A DNA stretch of 64,000 bases from assembly GCF_025780085.1 (NCBI RefSeq), contig NZ_JAOXHL010000001.1:310001-374000 (forward strand), written 5' to 3'. Position 1 is the first letter of the stretch. Each line of letters opens with the position of its first letter. Positions 38,523 to 47,680 of the stretch are shown here, one piece after another. The notes beneath the pieces were generated by a model, which saw nothing but the letters and a program-made list of their open reading frames with translations, was not told the origin of the DNA and searched no databases. The stretch comes from Ureaplasma miroungigenitalium (lineage in GTDB: Bacteria; Bacillota_I; Bacilli_A; Mycoplasmatales; Mycoplasmoidaceae). The position numbers were made by a program, and so were the translations under genes.

Positions 38523-38965
38523 TAATTTTTCGCACTAACATTAATTTTGACGTTAGCGACAATGTCCTTGTATAATACTACTTCAACTTCAAAAATACCT
38601 ATTTCTAAATTATTTGGTTTTTTGATCATGTGTTTAGTAATACTGTTGTCTGTAATTGTGTTTAGTTTATCGATAATTTGTTTGTTTGTAATTGTTCCAA
38701 ACACTTGGTCATTGTTTGTTTTCAATTCAAATTTCAACACTTCTTGTTCAATTGTTTTTTTGATAATTGAGGCTTGCAATCTTTTTTCTTGTTCAATTGC
38801 ATCTAACTTATCTAAATCATTTGCCAAGTGGTGTGAAGATGTGGGAGTAAATAAAACCGCTTTTTTGTTTTTAATTAAAAAGTTTTTAGCGTACCCATCA
38901 GATACTTCCACGACATCATTTTTCTTCCCGACATTAGGGACGTCTATTAGTAAAATAACTTTCAT
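38522..38965 (-). CDS. rplI: 50S ribosomal protein L9
   Basis: 147 residues. MKVILLIDVPNVGKKNDVVEVSDGYAKNFLIKN is the L9 N-terminal RNA-binding domain. A long connecting helix (about 45-75) and a C-terminal domain with ELKTNNDQVFGTITNKQI follow, all normal for L9. AGAGGTG precedes the ATG. It is the first gene of an eight-gene run through dnaB, lipoprotein, ung, ECF S component and gatCAB. Confidence 0.95.
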   Translation of the reverse strand: MKVILLIDVPNVGKKNDVVEVSDGYAKNFLIKNKKAVLFTPTSSHHLANDLDKLDAIEQEKRLQASIIKKTIEQEVLKFELKTNNDQVFGTITNKQIIDKLNTITDNSITKHMIKKPNNLEIGIFEVEVVLYKDIVANVKINVSAKN

Positions 38966-38987
38966 AAAATAACACCTCTTATTCTAT

Positions 38988-38993
38988 ATTATA
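38988..38993 (-). promoter_or_regulatory. rplI operon promoter -10
   Basis: TATAAT on the minus strand, 22 nt upstream of the rplI start and immediately next to the T-rich tail of the rpsR terminator. One transcript ends where the next begins. Confidence 0.55.
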
Positions 38994-38997
38994 AATA

Positions 38998-39030
38998 AAA
39001 CGAAAACATCTAATTCAGATATTTTCGTTT
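38998..39030 (-). terminator. Terminator of rpsF-ssb-rpsR
   Basis: AAACGAAAA/TTTTCGTTT outer stem and ATCT/AGAT inner stem separated by a single mismatch, with a 5-nt loop, followed on the minus strand by a T-rich tail. It lies 17 nt after the rpsR stop. Confidence 0.85.
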
Positions 39031-39047
39031 GTTATTGTTTAAAAATA

Positions 39048-39287
39048 TTATTCTTTAACGAATGGTAATAAACCAACAAAACGTGCACGCTTAATTGCGT
39101 TAGCTACACGTCTTTGCATACGCGCTGAACAACCTGTTACACGACGTGGTGAAATTTTGTTGTTGTTGTTAATAAAACGTAAAAGTAATTCAGTGTCTTT
39201 GTAATCAACGTGTTCAATCCCTTGTGCAGAAAGAGTACAAATTTTTTTACGTGGACGACGTTTATTAAAATTATTATAATTTGCCAT
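39048..39287 (-). CDS. rpsR: 30S ribosomal protein S18
   Basis: 79 residues. [58 protein letters not shown] is the S18 pattern. S18 pairs with S6 on the platform of the small subunit. It has one Cys near the N-terminus (KKICTL), without a full zinc set. rpsF-ssb-rpsR is the standard order; ssb ends 14 nt upstream. Confidence 0.97.
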   Translation of the reverse strand: MANYNNFNKRRPRKKICTLSAQGIEHVDYKDTELLLRFINNNNKISPRRVTGCSARMQRRVANAIKRARFVGLLPFVKE

Positions 39288-39301
39288 AATTAGCTCCTAT
39301 C

Positions 39302-39760
39302 TTATTTTTCTTGATTGATTCAATCAAAAAAATCATCTTCTTGGTCCAATTCTGAAACACTAAATGTTGAATTTTGGTTCCCCATAGGCTCAGACATTGA
39401 AACATCATTTATTGAATGGTTATTAAATGAAGGACTTGGTTGGTTATTATTGGCCTTACGCACACTTTGTAAACGATCAACACGAACAGATAAATCATAA
39501 ACGCGTTCTCCGTTTTTATTTACATAATTGCTTGTTACTAGTGAACCTTCAACAATGACGCTATCGCCTTTGTGTAAGTAGCTAGTAATAAATTCTGCAG
39601 TTTTATTTCAAGCTGTACATGAAATAAAATCAGTGTTGGGATTTGCTGTGCTACGGTTACTTACCGCGACAGTAATTCGAGTGTAAGCATTGCTTGAGCT
39701 TGTTTCCTTTAATGGAAGCGGGTCTCGGGCCAAGTTACCGAATAGAAATACTTTATTCAT
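39302..39760 (-). CDS. ssb: Single-stranded DNA-binding protein
   Basis: 152 residues with UGA Trp codons. The OB fold covers about residues 1-105 (MNKVFLFGNLARDPL, YTRITVAVSNR, FISCTAWNKTAEFITSYLHKGDSVIVEGSL). A flexible Asn/Ser-rich linker leads to an acidic tip DQEDDFFDWINQEK. In most SSBs the tip DDDIPF is at the very end and recruits partners. Here the acidic-aromatic patch is followed by six more residues, but probably has the same role. SD is AAGGA. Confidence 0.94.
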
Positions 39761-39797
39761 ATTATTTAGTCCTTATTTTAAAAACAAAAAATTTGTT

Positions 39798-40253
39798 TTA
39801 TTCTTCTTGGTTGTTTGCATTAGCTTGACGTAATGCTTGACGTTCTGCACGTTCAGCAGCACGACGCGCTTCACGTTCTTCACGTTCGGCTTGTTGCTTT
39901 TCAAAAACAACCGCTTTTTTCTCATTACGTTCAATCTTCTTAGGATTGATTGTTGCTTTGTAACCGTAATCTTTTTCTAAATTAATAATAATGTGACGTA
40001 ACACATTTTTATTAATTACAGCTAAACGACGGAATTCATTAATCAATGAAGCGTCTTCAGTTTCAAAGTTATATACATAACGGTAGCAAGTTTTCACTTT
40101 TTTAATTTCGTATGCTAATTGTTGTAAACCTTCGTAATTGTTTTCTTCAACATTAACACCTTTAAGTGTTGCTTTTAATTCGTTTGCTACATTGTTTGCT
40201 TCGTTTTGATCTAAATCTCCACGAACAACAAGCATGATTTCATATTTTGCCAT
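39798..40253 (-). CDS. rpsF: 30S ribosomal protein S6
   Basis: 151 residues from MAKYEIMLVV, chosen over an upstream in-frame Met at 40307 because AAGGAG lies 10 nt before it and the sequence matches the S6 start. YEGLQQLAYEIKKVKTCYRYVYNFE and LRHIIINLEKD are typical. The C-terminal 45 residues are a highly charged Arg/Glu/Ala-rich helix (EREEREARRAAERAERQA) beyond the usual 95-residue S6 core. It precedes ssb and rpsR. Two hairpins precede it in the leader. Confidence 0.95.
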   Translation of the reverse strand: MAKYEIMLVVRGDLDQNEANNVANELKATLKGVNVEENNYEGLQQLAYEIKKVKTCYRYVYNFETEDASLINEFRRLAVINKNVLRHIIINLEKDYGYKATINPKKIERNEKKAVVFEKQQAEREEREARRAAERAERQALRQANANNQEE

Positions 40254-40284
40254 AGTTTCTTTACTCCTTTGGATATTTTTAATA

Positions 40285-40332
40285 GTTAATCTACATGAAA
40301 TTAACAAGAGCGTTTATTTAAAGAAAATAAAC
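40285..40332 (-). promoter_or_regulatory. Two tandem hairpins in the rpsF leader
   Basis: Reading on the minus strand, GTTTATTT/AAATAAAC (40312-40332, 8-bp stem) is followed by GTTAAT/ATTAAC (40285-40305, 6-bp stem). The first starts at the predicted +1 of the TATAAT at 40339-40344. S6:S18 binds its own leader in many bacteria, but I do not see the CCG bulge of that motif, so a different structure or a simple stabilising hairpin is possible. Confidence 0.5.
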
Positions 40333-40338
40333 TATTTA

Positions 40339-40344
40339 ATTATA
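40339..40344 (-). promoter_or_regulatory. rpsF-ssb-rpsR promoter -10 (TGTTATAAT)
   Basis: Extended -10 TGTTATAAT on the minus strand in the 132-nt gap between copA and rpsF. It gives a leader of about 80 nt. Confidence 0.65.
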
Positions 40345-40385
40345 ACAAAAAAAGTCTATTAAGGAAAGGGTGAAAAAGCATACTT

Positions 40386-42521
40386 TTAGAGAAGTTTGCT
40401 CTTTATTTGTTTATCCTTGTGCATTTTTAAAGGTAAACTTTTGAAAACGATGGAGTTTCCAACAACAGCAATATCTGATGTTGTCATAATTAAAATCGAT
40501 ATAAAAGGGGGAATAATACCTAAAACAGCTAACGGAATAAATAACAGATTGTAACCAAATGCCCACAAAAGATTTAGTAAAATAAATAATCTTGTTTGTT
40601 TTGTAATTTTAATTAATTTAGCGATATTAATAATATCCTGATTAATTAAATTAACGTCTGATACCGCATTTGCTGCTTGATTTTCTGAGCCGGTCGCAAT
40701 CGCTAAATCAGCTTGTTTTAGTGCCAGTAAATCATTAATACCATCCCCTACAAACATCACAATTTCTTTTTGCTTTTGAATCTTTTCAATAATGGCTGCT
40801 TTTTCTTCTGGTTTAACTTCAGCATAGTACTCATCAATCTGTAATTCTTTAGCTAAGCGTTGGACAGTTTTTTTATTGTCACCACTAATTACATATGTTT
40901 TAATTTTATAAGTTTTTAAAATTTGAATTGCTTCATAGGCATCTTGGCGAATTTCATCGCTAAATGTAATCATGGTCTTCACTACATTATTAACTGCTAA
41001 ATAGACTGCCGAAACTAATTCATCTTCTGGTTCATTTATCTTTGAAATTTCGAGTTCATTAAAATCATATCCATGATCTAATAAATATTTTTTGTTCGTT
41101 AATATGTACTGATCTTGACCATTGTTGGCAATTATCCCTACACCCGCTCGTTCTTGAATTTCAACACTTTGATCGGCGATAATTATATTATTTTGTAAAC
41201 AATAGGCGATGAAAGATTTTGCAAGAGGGTGTAATGAAACGTTTTCTAATTGATATATCAATGGTAGATACTGCTTGTCACCATATATTTTTTGAACTTT
41301 AAGAACACCTGTAGTCAGTGTTCCTGTCTTATCAAAAGCTACTGCAGTAACTTTTTTAATTTTTTCAAAAATCTGTACATCATTGAACACAATCCCATTG
41401 CGCGCTGCTTTAGCTGATCCAATCAAAACGGCCAATGGGATAGCAATCCCAAAGGCGCAAGGACACGATACAACTAAAACAGAAATCGCCACGTGCACCG
41501 CTTTATCATAGTCAACAATCAATCCATCTAAAGTTATTAAATGAGGATCAATATTATCACCAATCGCCACTTGGTGAGTATTAAAGAAGTAAACATCCCA
41601 CATTTGAATACTTGGAATGCAAACTTGTAATACAAAAGATAAAATAGCCATGGCAATAATTAGGGGTGTAAATCAAATTGCTAATTTATCAGCAATCTTT
41701 TGCACCTTTGGTTTAGCTTTTTCGATATCGCTAATCTTGCTTAAAATTTTGTGGATTGTTGAGTCTAAATATTTTTTAGTGATTTTAAAGATAAAACCTT
41801 CACCTAAATTAATGCTTCCAGCTATTAATTCATGTCCTTTAGCTTTTAAAATAGGTCGTGCTTCACCTGTTAATGATGATTCATCAACATCAGCAAAATC
41901 AGATAATAATTGCCCATCGAAGGGGATGATTCCACCTTTAGGTACAAATACTAATTCGTTAACTTTCCCAGCAAAAACTACTTTTTTAGTGTGCGTTTTA
42001 GTGGTTTCGTCATAAGCATTGTACATTTTAATATCTAATTCATTTAACTTACTTAAATCTTGATTAGCTTTCAATTTGATACGAGCATTAACTAATCCCC
42101 CTACCAGCATAGTAGCTACGATCATACAGGCTGTTTCAAAAAAGCCCATGGTTTTGATTGCATAATGTATCTGATTGTTAATCAACGCGTATAAAGAATA
42201 GATATATGCTACAAATGTGGAAACAAAAACCAGCAGGTTTGAGCCAATTTTTTTTCATTTAAAAACTTCATAAAAGGCATCACGATAAAACCGATATCCT
42301 AAACCGAAAATAACAAATGAGCTCAGGCAAAAAATAATTCAGTTATAAATTAAAAATCCTTTCACTCCCATCACGTTATGTGATGAAAACATGAAAAGGA
42401 TTTCAAAGATCATTAAAGGCAAACTAATGATCAACGCACTTAAAGCAATACTTAATTCTTTGACATATAACTTTTTAGCCGGTGATCATGAGTTTATTTT
42501 GTTTTTTATATTTTTAAACAT
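40386..42521 (-). CDS. copA: Copper-type P1B ATPase (CopA-like)
   Basis: 711 residues over UGA codons. Eight TMs are expected; the metal motif CPCAFG is in TM6 (Cys353-Pro-Cys355), followed by DKTGT (Asp397), the HP motif HPLAKS and GDGINDLLAL. TM7 has GYNLL and TM8 MTTSDIAVVGNS, matching the YN and MxxS signature of Cu(I) pumps. ESSLTGEARPILK is the actuator region. It lacks the usual fused N-terminal metal-binding domain. That domain is encoded separately by the upstream gene, 6 nt away. It probably exports Cu(I), though Ag cannot be excluded. Confidence 0.92.
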
Positions 42522-42527
42522 AAGTTA

Positions 42528-42752
42528 TTAATAAACAAATTCTTCTAATACAATATTGTCAAAGCCATTCTTTTTGATATCAGTTAATACAGTTTCTTTT
42601 TGTTCTGCTTGTTCATCGAAATGAAATGAAAAAGTTCGATCTAACAAATTAATGCTAATATCTTGATAATGTTTATTATCTAAAATACCTTGCAAATTAT
42701 GTAAGCAAGAACCACAATTTAAATTGTTTGACGATAATTTAATATAAGTCAT
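42528..42752 (-). CDS. copZ: Copper chaperone-like HMA protein (CopZ-like)
   Basis: 74 residues. An HMA ferredoxin-like fold is suggested by LNCGSCLHNLQGIL, which carries the metal pair as CGSC (the family reads MxCxxC, here NCGSC). The family Met is Asn. Beta strands and helix lengths fit HMA. It lies directly upstream of copA (6-nt gap), behind a strong promoter. It should hand Cu(I) to CopA, which has no fused metal domain. Confidence 0.85.
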   Translation of the reverse strand: MTYIKLSSNNLNCGSCLHNLQGILDNKHYQDISINLLDRTFSFHFDEQAEQKETVLTDIKKNGFDNIVLEEFVY

Positions 42753-42786
42753 GATAAAAACCTCGCTTTTTTCATTTAATAACTAT

Positions 42787-42816
42787 ATTATAAACCCCGA
42801 AAAACAAAAAAGTCAA
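42787..42816 (-). promoter_or_regulatory. copZ-copA promoter, -35 TTGACT / -10 TATAAT
   Basis: -35 TTGACT (42811-42816) and -10 TATAAT (42787-42792) with an 18-bp spacer, on the minus strand: one of only two promoters here with a clear -35. An inverted repeat, AAAAAAGT (42806-42813) with ACTTTTTT (42828-42835), overlaps the -35, where a copper-responsive repressor would bind. No regulator gene is nearby. Confidence 0.7.
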
Positions 42817-42915
42817 TAAAATGTTCCACTTTTTTTGATTATTATATTTTTACGTATTTTAATAAGCTATAATTGAGATTTTTTTATCTTTATATGTTAT
42901 AATGCCAAAAAAAAT

Positions 42916-42943
42916 AAAAAAAGAGCCGTTAAGCTCTTTTTTT
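42916..42943 (-). terminator. Terminator of the BMP/nucleoside ABC operon
   Basis: AAAAAGAGC/GCTCTTTTT stem with a 6-nt loop and A/T tails, directly after the stop of the last permease gene (42944). It can also work for the plus strand. Confidence 0.88.
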
Positions 42944-43909
42944 CTATCGTTTGGTTTTGTCAAAAGGTATCCCCGCGTTTTTGGGTGCATTCGAATACCT
43001 TGCAAAGGCTATCATTCCAATCATAGTAATCATATATGGAATGATTTTTATAATATGTGTGTAATGCTCGTTCTTGACGAGTCCAGGAATAATGTTTTTA
43101 ATACTTGCAAAAACTATAGACATAATAATAATTAATGGAATCTTTCAACCACCAGCAATTAGAATGGCGATTGATAGGAATCCGATACCATCGACCGTTC
43201 CATAGAAGGCTGCTCCACGTTGATACATGAATAATCCTCCAGCGAATCCGGCAAAGATACTTGAAATCATAATAGCAATTCATTGGTATTTATGAACGTT
43301 AATCCCTTGAGCGTCTGCTGCGTTAGGGTTTTCCCCAATCGCATATAAACGTAAACCAAATGGTGTTTTCTTCATCATAAAGTAGAATGCGAAGATGATT
43401 AAGATAATCGCAATCAAAATAATTAAGGCACTAAAATAGAAGATTGGTTGACCATTTTTGTCATAGACTTCCAAGAAACCACGGAAGTCACTTGTTAAAC
43501 TTGTTTTTTGATAATTTGTAATACTCTTGGCAATGGGGTTGCATACAAACGAAGCAACACCTGTAGCTAATAAATTAATCGCTGTACCAGCAATCATTTG
43601 GTCGGTTTTTAATTTAATTGTTAAAAATCCGAATAATAAACCAACCGGAATCGTCGCAATACCAGCGACTACTAGTGGCAAGATTAAACTATATTCAAAG
43701 TTTTTCCCTTCACTAAAAACCGAAGAGCTGTTTTTCATACTAAAGGCTACAATAGTGAAGAAGAGCGCACCAAAAATCATTTGTCCGTTTACGGAAATAT
43801 TTACAATCCCGACACGTTCACTGAAATAACCACTCATTGCTCCTAAGCTAAAAACACCAATAAATAGAATCAGCGTTGTTAAGTTAAAGTCTAATGCTGT
43901 ATAAGCCAT
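42944..43909 (-). CDS. ABC transporter permease (BMP/nucleoside type), second subunit
   Basis: 321 residues with one UGA Trp, 8-10 TMs. GVFSLGAMSGYFSERVGIVNISVNGQM is the signature of BPD_transp_2 permeases of nucleoside importers (NupQ/YufQ type). PFGLRLYAIGENPNAADAQGI is the conserved cytoplasmic coupling loop (about residues 190-210), followed by AGGLFMYQRGAAFYGTVDGIGF. It is the last gene of the operon, 1 nt after permease 1. Substrates are probably nucleosides, by family. Confidence 0.9.
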
Positions 43910-43910
43910 T

Positions 43911-46088
43911 TTAAATAACCGCCTTTTCTATAATTTTTGTTTTATTTGCTTCAAGAGCTTGTTGATAAGAGGTTTTCAATCAAATCAGTAATAAACTATT
44001 TTGACTTGTCTCTAAACCAATTTTTTGCGCACGACGTAAACTAAATTTATAAACACGTTCAATGTTTTGTTTTTTAGGTAGTCGTAAGTGCTGACTCATA
44101 TACGCTTTAGCTTCTCCGATGAAATCATTATTTTGATCAAGAAGTTTTTGATATTGTTTGTAAGTTTTTACATAAAGAGCGAAGATGGTTCTAAAGTGTT
44201 TATCTCGTCCTTTTAAATAAGCACCTACACGTAATCATTCATCATGCGTAATTTTTTGTTTGTGTGCAAGAATTTCGTAAATTGATTTAATTTCTGGATC
44301 AAAGTGACTTAAAAATTCATCTACATTAATCATTGTTTGTAATTTTTCTCAATTTTCGTTGGTAATTTCTTTTTTATCTGCAATTTCTTTGAATTTTGAA
44401 TCTAAGAAAATGTGTTTGAAGTCAGCTAAGTTTTCAGCGTTAACTGATCATATTTCATAGTGATTACGACGAACATACATTAGATATTCATTGTAATCAA
44501 AACCGATTTCTTTAGAATGTTGTTTAAAGAAATTTAAAGCATTTCGTAACATTGTTTCTTTGTCTAAAAGTAATTTGTCACGTAAACCACTGATTTTTTT
44601 CGAGTGTTTTAAGGAAATACGTTGATAGAATAGTTTCGCTTTATGCAATGTTTGTTGTTCTGGGAAGAATGTTTTGTTAACACTTTGCATTAATCAGTGT
44701 TTTTGTAATTGTTGATAATTAATTTTTGTTGCTTGAACATATTCGTTATATGCTTTATCAAAGATTAATCCATAGTATTGATGAACTAATTTAATTAATA
44801 GCTGTAATTTTTCTTTATCGACGTTTGTGTTTTTAACGCGCGTTTTAATTTCACTTAAAGCATCTTTGTAGGCTTTTTTATGACGAACATAAAGTCCGTT
44901 ATAAGAAGAGATAATAGCATTTAGTTTATTTTCATAATTCTTGTAATCATCTAAACCTTTTTTACCATACACTCAGCGAATGATGTAATAAATCGGGGTT
45001 ATCTTCTCAAATAAAATAAACATGGCAGCCCCAATCATAATGAACGAAATAATTAATCCACTCACCTCAGCTGGGAAGGCTCCCCCTAAATAATCGGCCC
45101 CAAATTGTAAAAGACCGACGAAGAAAGCAATCGGAATGGCTGCTAGAGGATGGGCTAGAGAAATTAATCCAATGGCAATACCATCATAACCCTCGTTAGG
45201 TAGAATGTCCACGTTATCCTTTACAGCTACTGCTTGTCCTTGACTATTAGCTGTATAAAGAACAAATCCTAGAATACCAGCTAACATTCCTGAAATAGCA
45301 AATGTTGAAATTGCTATTGTTCGTGTTTTATAACCAGCATATTTAGAAGCGTCAAATGAACGCCCTACTGAAAGGATTTTTTGTCCGAAAACTGTAAATT
45401 TCAATAAGACAAAAACTCCAATCGCTAATATAATGAAAATTCCTAAAGCAAATAAATATCCATATCCGGGAACTAGGCCATTTAAAGCAAAGTTTCATTG
45501 AATGTTAACTGATCCTTGGGGAACAGTGGCATTTTGGGCATACAACCCATTATTTGCTTTTAAAATTGTGAATTTAGCAATAAAGTAAATAACTCAGTTT
45601 AAAAGAATTGAGGAAACCACTTCGTTAATTTTTAAAAAGATTTTTAAAATTCCAATAAAAATCGTAATCATGGCTCCAGAAATAAGAGCAACTAGGAATA
45701 ATAAAAGTTGTCCTACCCCATTGGGCACATTTAGGTGGCTAATTTGCATATGCCGGACGACAACAATCATGACTAAACCAGCGCCAATCATTTGTCCTGA
45801 AATACCAATATTAAATAAACCGGCTTTAAAGGCAAAAATAAATGATAGCGCTGCAATTCCGACCACAGCAACCTTATTTAAATAAATTTCATAAGATCCA
45901 ATTCATCTTGTAAATAAACGTTGTAGAAAATCTTTCGGATCATAACCAATAATTCCCATAAAAATAGTTACGGCAATAATGGAAATGAAAATGGCAAAAA
46001 TTGTCGACAGAGTTTTTTTGTAATTATTTTTCGCTGGTAAACTACAAAAAATCTTATGAAACGCTAATTTGCGTGCGTATTTATGCAT
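43911..46088 (-). CDS. ABC transporter permease (BMP/nucleoside type) with long cytoplasmic extension
   Basis: 725 residues over four UGA codons. Residues about 1-372 are a normal BPD_transp_2 permease: AGLFNIGISGQMIGAGL near 100, the coupling loop FGQKILSVGRSFDASKYAGYKTR, DNVDILPNEGYDGIAIGLI and TMs up to FILFEKITPIYYII. Residues 373-725 have no TM, are rich in Lys, Gln, Tyr and Leu, and look all-helical (SLKHSKKISGLRDKLLL). The family is usually 330-360 residues. I do not recognise the extension. The ATG at 46088, 5 nt after AGGTGAGC, is preferred to GTG at 46097; it overlaps the ATPase stop. Confidence 0.88.
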
Positions 46089-47643
46089 TGTGCTCACCTG
46101 CCATCAATTCTCCAATTCGTTGTTTTGTCATTTCTTGTGAACTTCCGTAACCAATGAAATGTCCATTATGAATTACAGCGATTGTGTCCGCAATACTTAG
46201 AATTTCATCTAATTCATAAGAAATTAATAAAACAGCGTTATTTTTTTGTTTTTCGCGCAATATTTGTTCATGTATAAACTCAATTGCCCCCAGGTCCAAC
46301 CCTCTTGTCGGTTGAGCCATAATAATTAAATCATGTTTTCGTTCAATCTCACGACCAACGATTAATTTTTGTTGATTACCCCCACTTAGTGCTCGCGCTA
46401 GGTTGTCACCAATAACAGTCCCACGGACATCATATTTATTAATAATATCGATGGCTTTTTCTAATATTTTATTGTTATTTAAGAAACCATAATGACTATA
46501 GGGTGGTTGGTTAAGTTCTTGTAAAACACTATTCATCATAATAGTGTCATCTAGGATTAATCCATGTTTATGACGGTCTTCTGGAATATGTGAGAGACCA
46601 TATTTGTACCGTTTCGCAATTGAAAATTTGGTAATATCGACACCGTTAAGAATAATTTTAGCTCCGCTGTTTGCGCTAGCTAAACCAGCAATAATTAATG
46701 CTAACTGGCTTTGACCGTTTCCTTCAACACCAGCAATCGCAAAGACTTCACCTTCGTGAATTTGAAAGTTTAACATCTTTGTTTCATCATTACTAGAAGC
46801 TTTTAGTTGCTTAAATAGGTTTAGGTTTTCAACCTTGAAGACAACTTTTTTACCTTCAGGTTGGTATTCATCCTCATTTTTAATTTCAACTAATTTTCGA
46901 CCCACCATTAATTCAGCCATTTCAGGTATCGTTTTGTCTTTAACATCAAACCGGTCAATAAATTGGCCACGACGAATAACTGTTGCACTATCAGCCACTT
47001 GTTTAATTTCATTAAATTTGTGGGTGATGATGACAATTGTTTTACCGTCTCTTTTGAAGTCTAACAACATTTCTAAGAAGGACTGAATTTCGTCTTCAGA
47101 TAGAACTGCTGTTGGTTCATCGAAAATTAAAATATCGATATCTTTATATAATAATTTTAAGATTTCTGTTTTTTGTTGTTGCCCAACCGTTAAATTGGAA
47201 ACTTTCTTTTTAAGGTCTAATTTGAAATTATAAGACGAAATAATATTAGTTAGCTTACGAGTAATTGAACGTCGTGGAATAACATTCACAATACCAGCTT
47301 CTTCGCTTCCTAATATTATATTGTCTAAAACGCTTAATGAATCGATTAGTTTAAAGTGCTGATGCACCATACCGATACCGTATTTATTAGCATCTTTAGC
47401 TGATGAAAAATTGACAGTTTCACCATTAATTCTAATTAAACCTGAATCTTGTTTATAGATGCCGAATAAAATTGACATCAAAGTTGATTTACCAGCACCA
47501 TTTTCACCAATAATCGCATGAATTTCATTACGCTTCACAAATAAATCTACATCTTTGTTGGCTACGATTTTTCCATTTAAGAATGTTTTGGTAATTTGGT
47601 GCATTTCAATTGCAAAAACATCGTTATTATTTTTGTTTTGCAT
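46081..47643 (-). CDS. ABC transporter ATP-binding protein (BMP/nucleoside type)
   Basis: 520 residues with two nucleotide-binding domains. The first has Walker A GENGAGKSTLMS (about 41-52), LTVGQQQKTEIL as signature and IFDEPTAVLSEDE. The second has the weaker GVEGNGQSQLALIIAG, signature LSGGNQQKLIVGREI and AQPTRGLDLGAIE. This tandem layout is that of sugar/nucleoside importers (NupO/YufO, RbsA type). With two permeases and a BMP lipoprotein it forms a complete importer. It starts 37 nt after the lipoprotein stop, with a weak GGAG. Confidence 0.95.
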   Translation of the reverse strand: MQNKNNNDVFAIEMHQITKTFLNGKIVANKDVDLFVKRNEIHAIIGENGAGKSTLMSILFGIYKQDSGLIRINGETVNFSSAKDANKYGIGMVHQHFKLIDSLSVLDNIILGSEEAGIVNVIPRRSITRKLTNIISSYNFKLDLKKKVSNLTVGQQQKTEILKLLYKDIDILIFDEPTAVLSEDEIQSFLEMLLDFKRDGKTIVIITHKFNEIKQVADSATVIRRGQFIDRFDVKDKTIPEMAELMVGRKLVEIKNEDEYQPEGKKVVFKVENLNLFKQLKASSNDETKMLNFQIHEGEVFAIAGVEGNGQSQLALIIAGLASANSGAKIILNGVDITKFSIAKRYKYGLSHIPEDRHKHGLILDDTIMMNSVLQELNQPPYSHYGFLNNNKILEKAIDIINKYDVRGTVIGDNLARALSGGNQQKLIVGREIERKHDLIIMAQPTRGLDLGAIEFIHEQILREKQKNNAVLLISYELDEILSIADTIAVIHNGHFIGYGSSQEMTKQRIGELMAGEHNA

Positions 47644-47680
47644 TCGTTTGTAAGACTCCGTTAATTAATAAGATTTTGAA

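Noticed and set aside
38547-38972. 141-codon plus-strand frame opposite rplI
   Set aside because: rplI is unmistakable on the minus strand; the hydrophobic look of the shadow is due to the reversed Lys/Asn codons.
41617-42015. 132-codon plus-strand frame opposite copA
   Set aside because: It runs antisense through the copA actuator region and has no independent signals.
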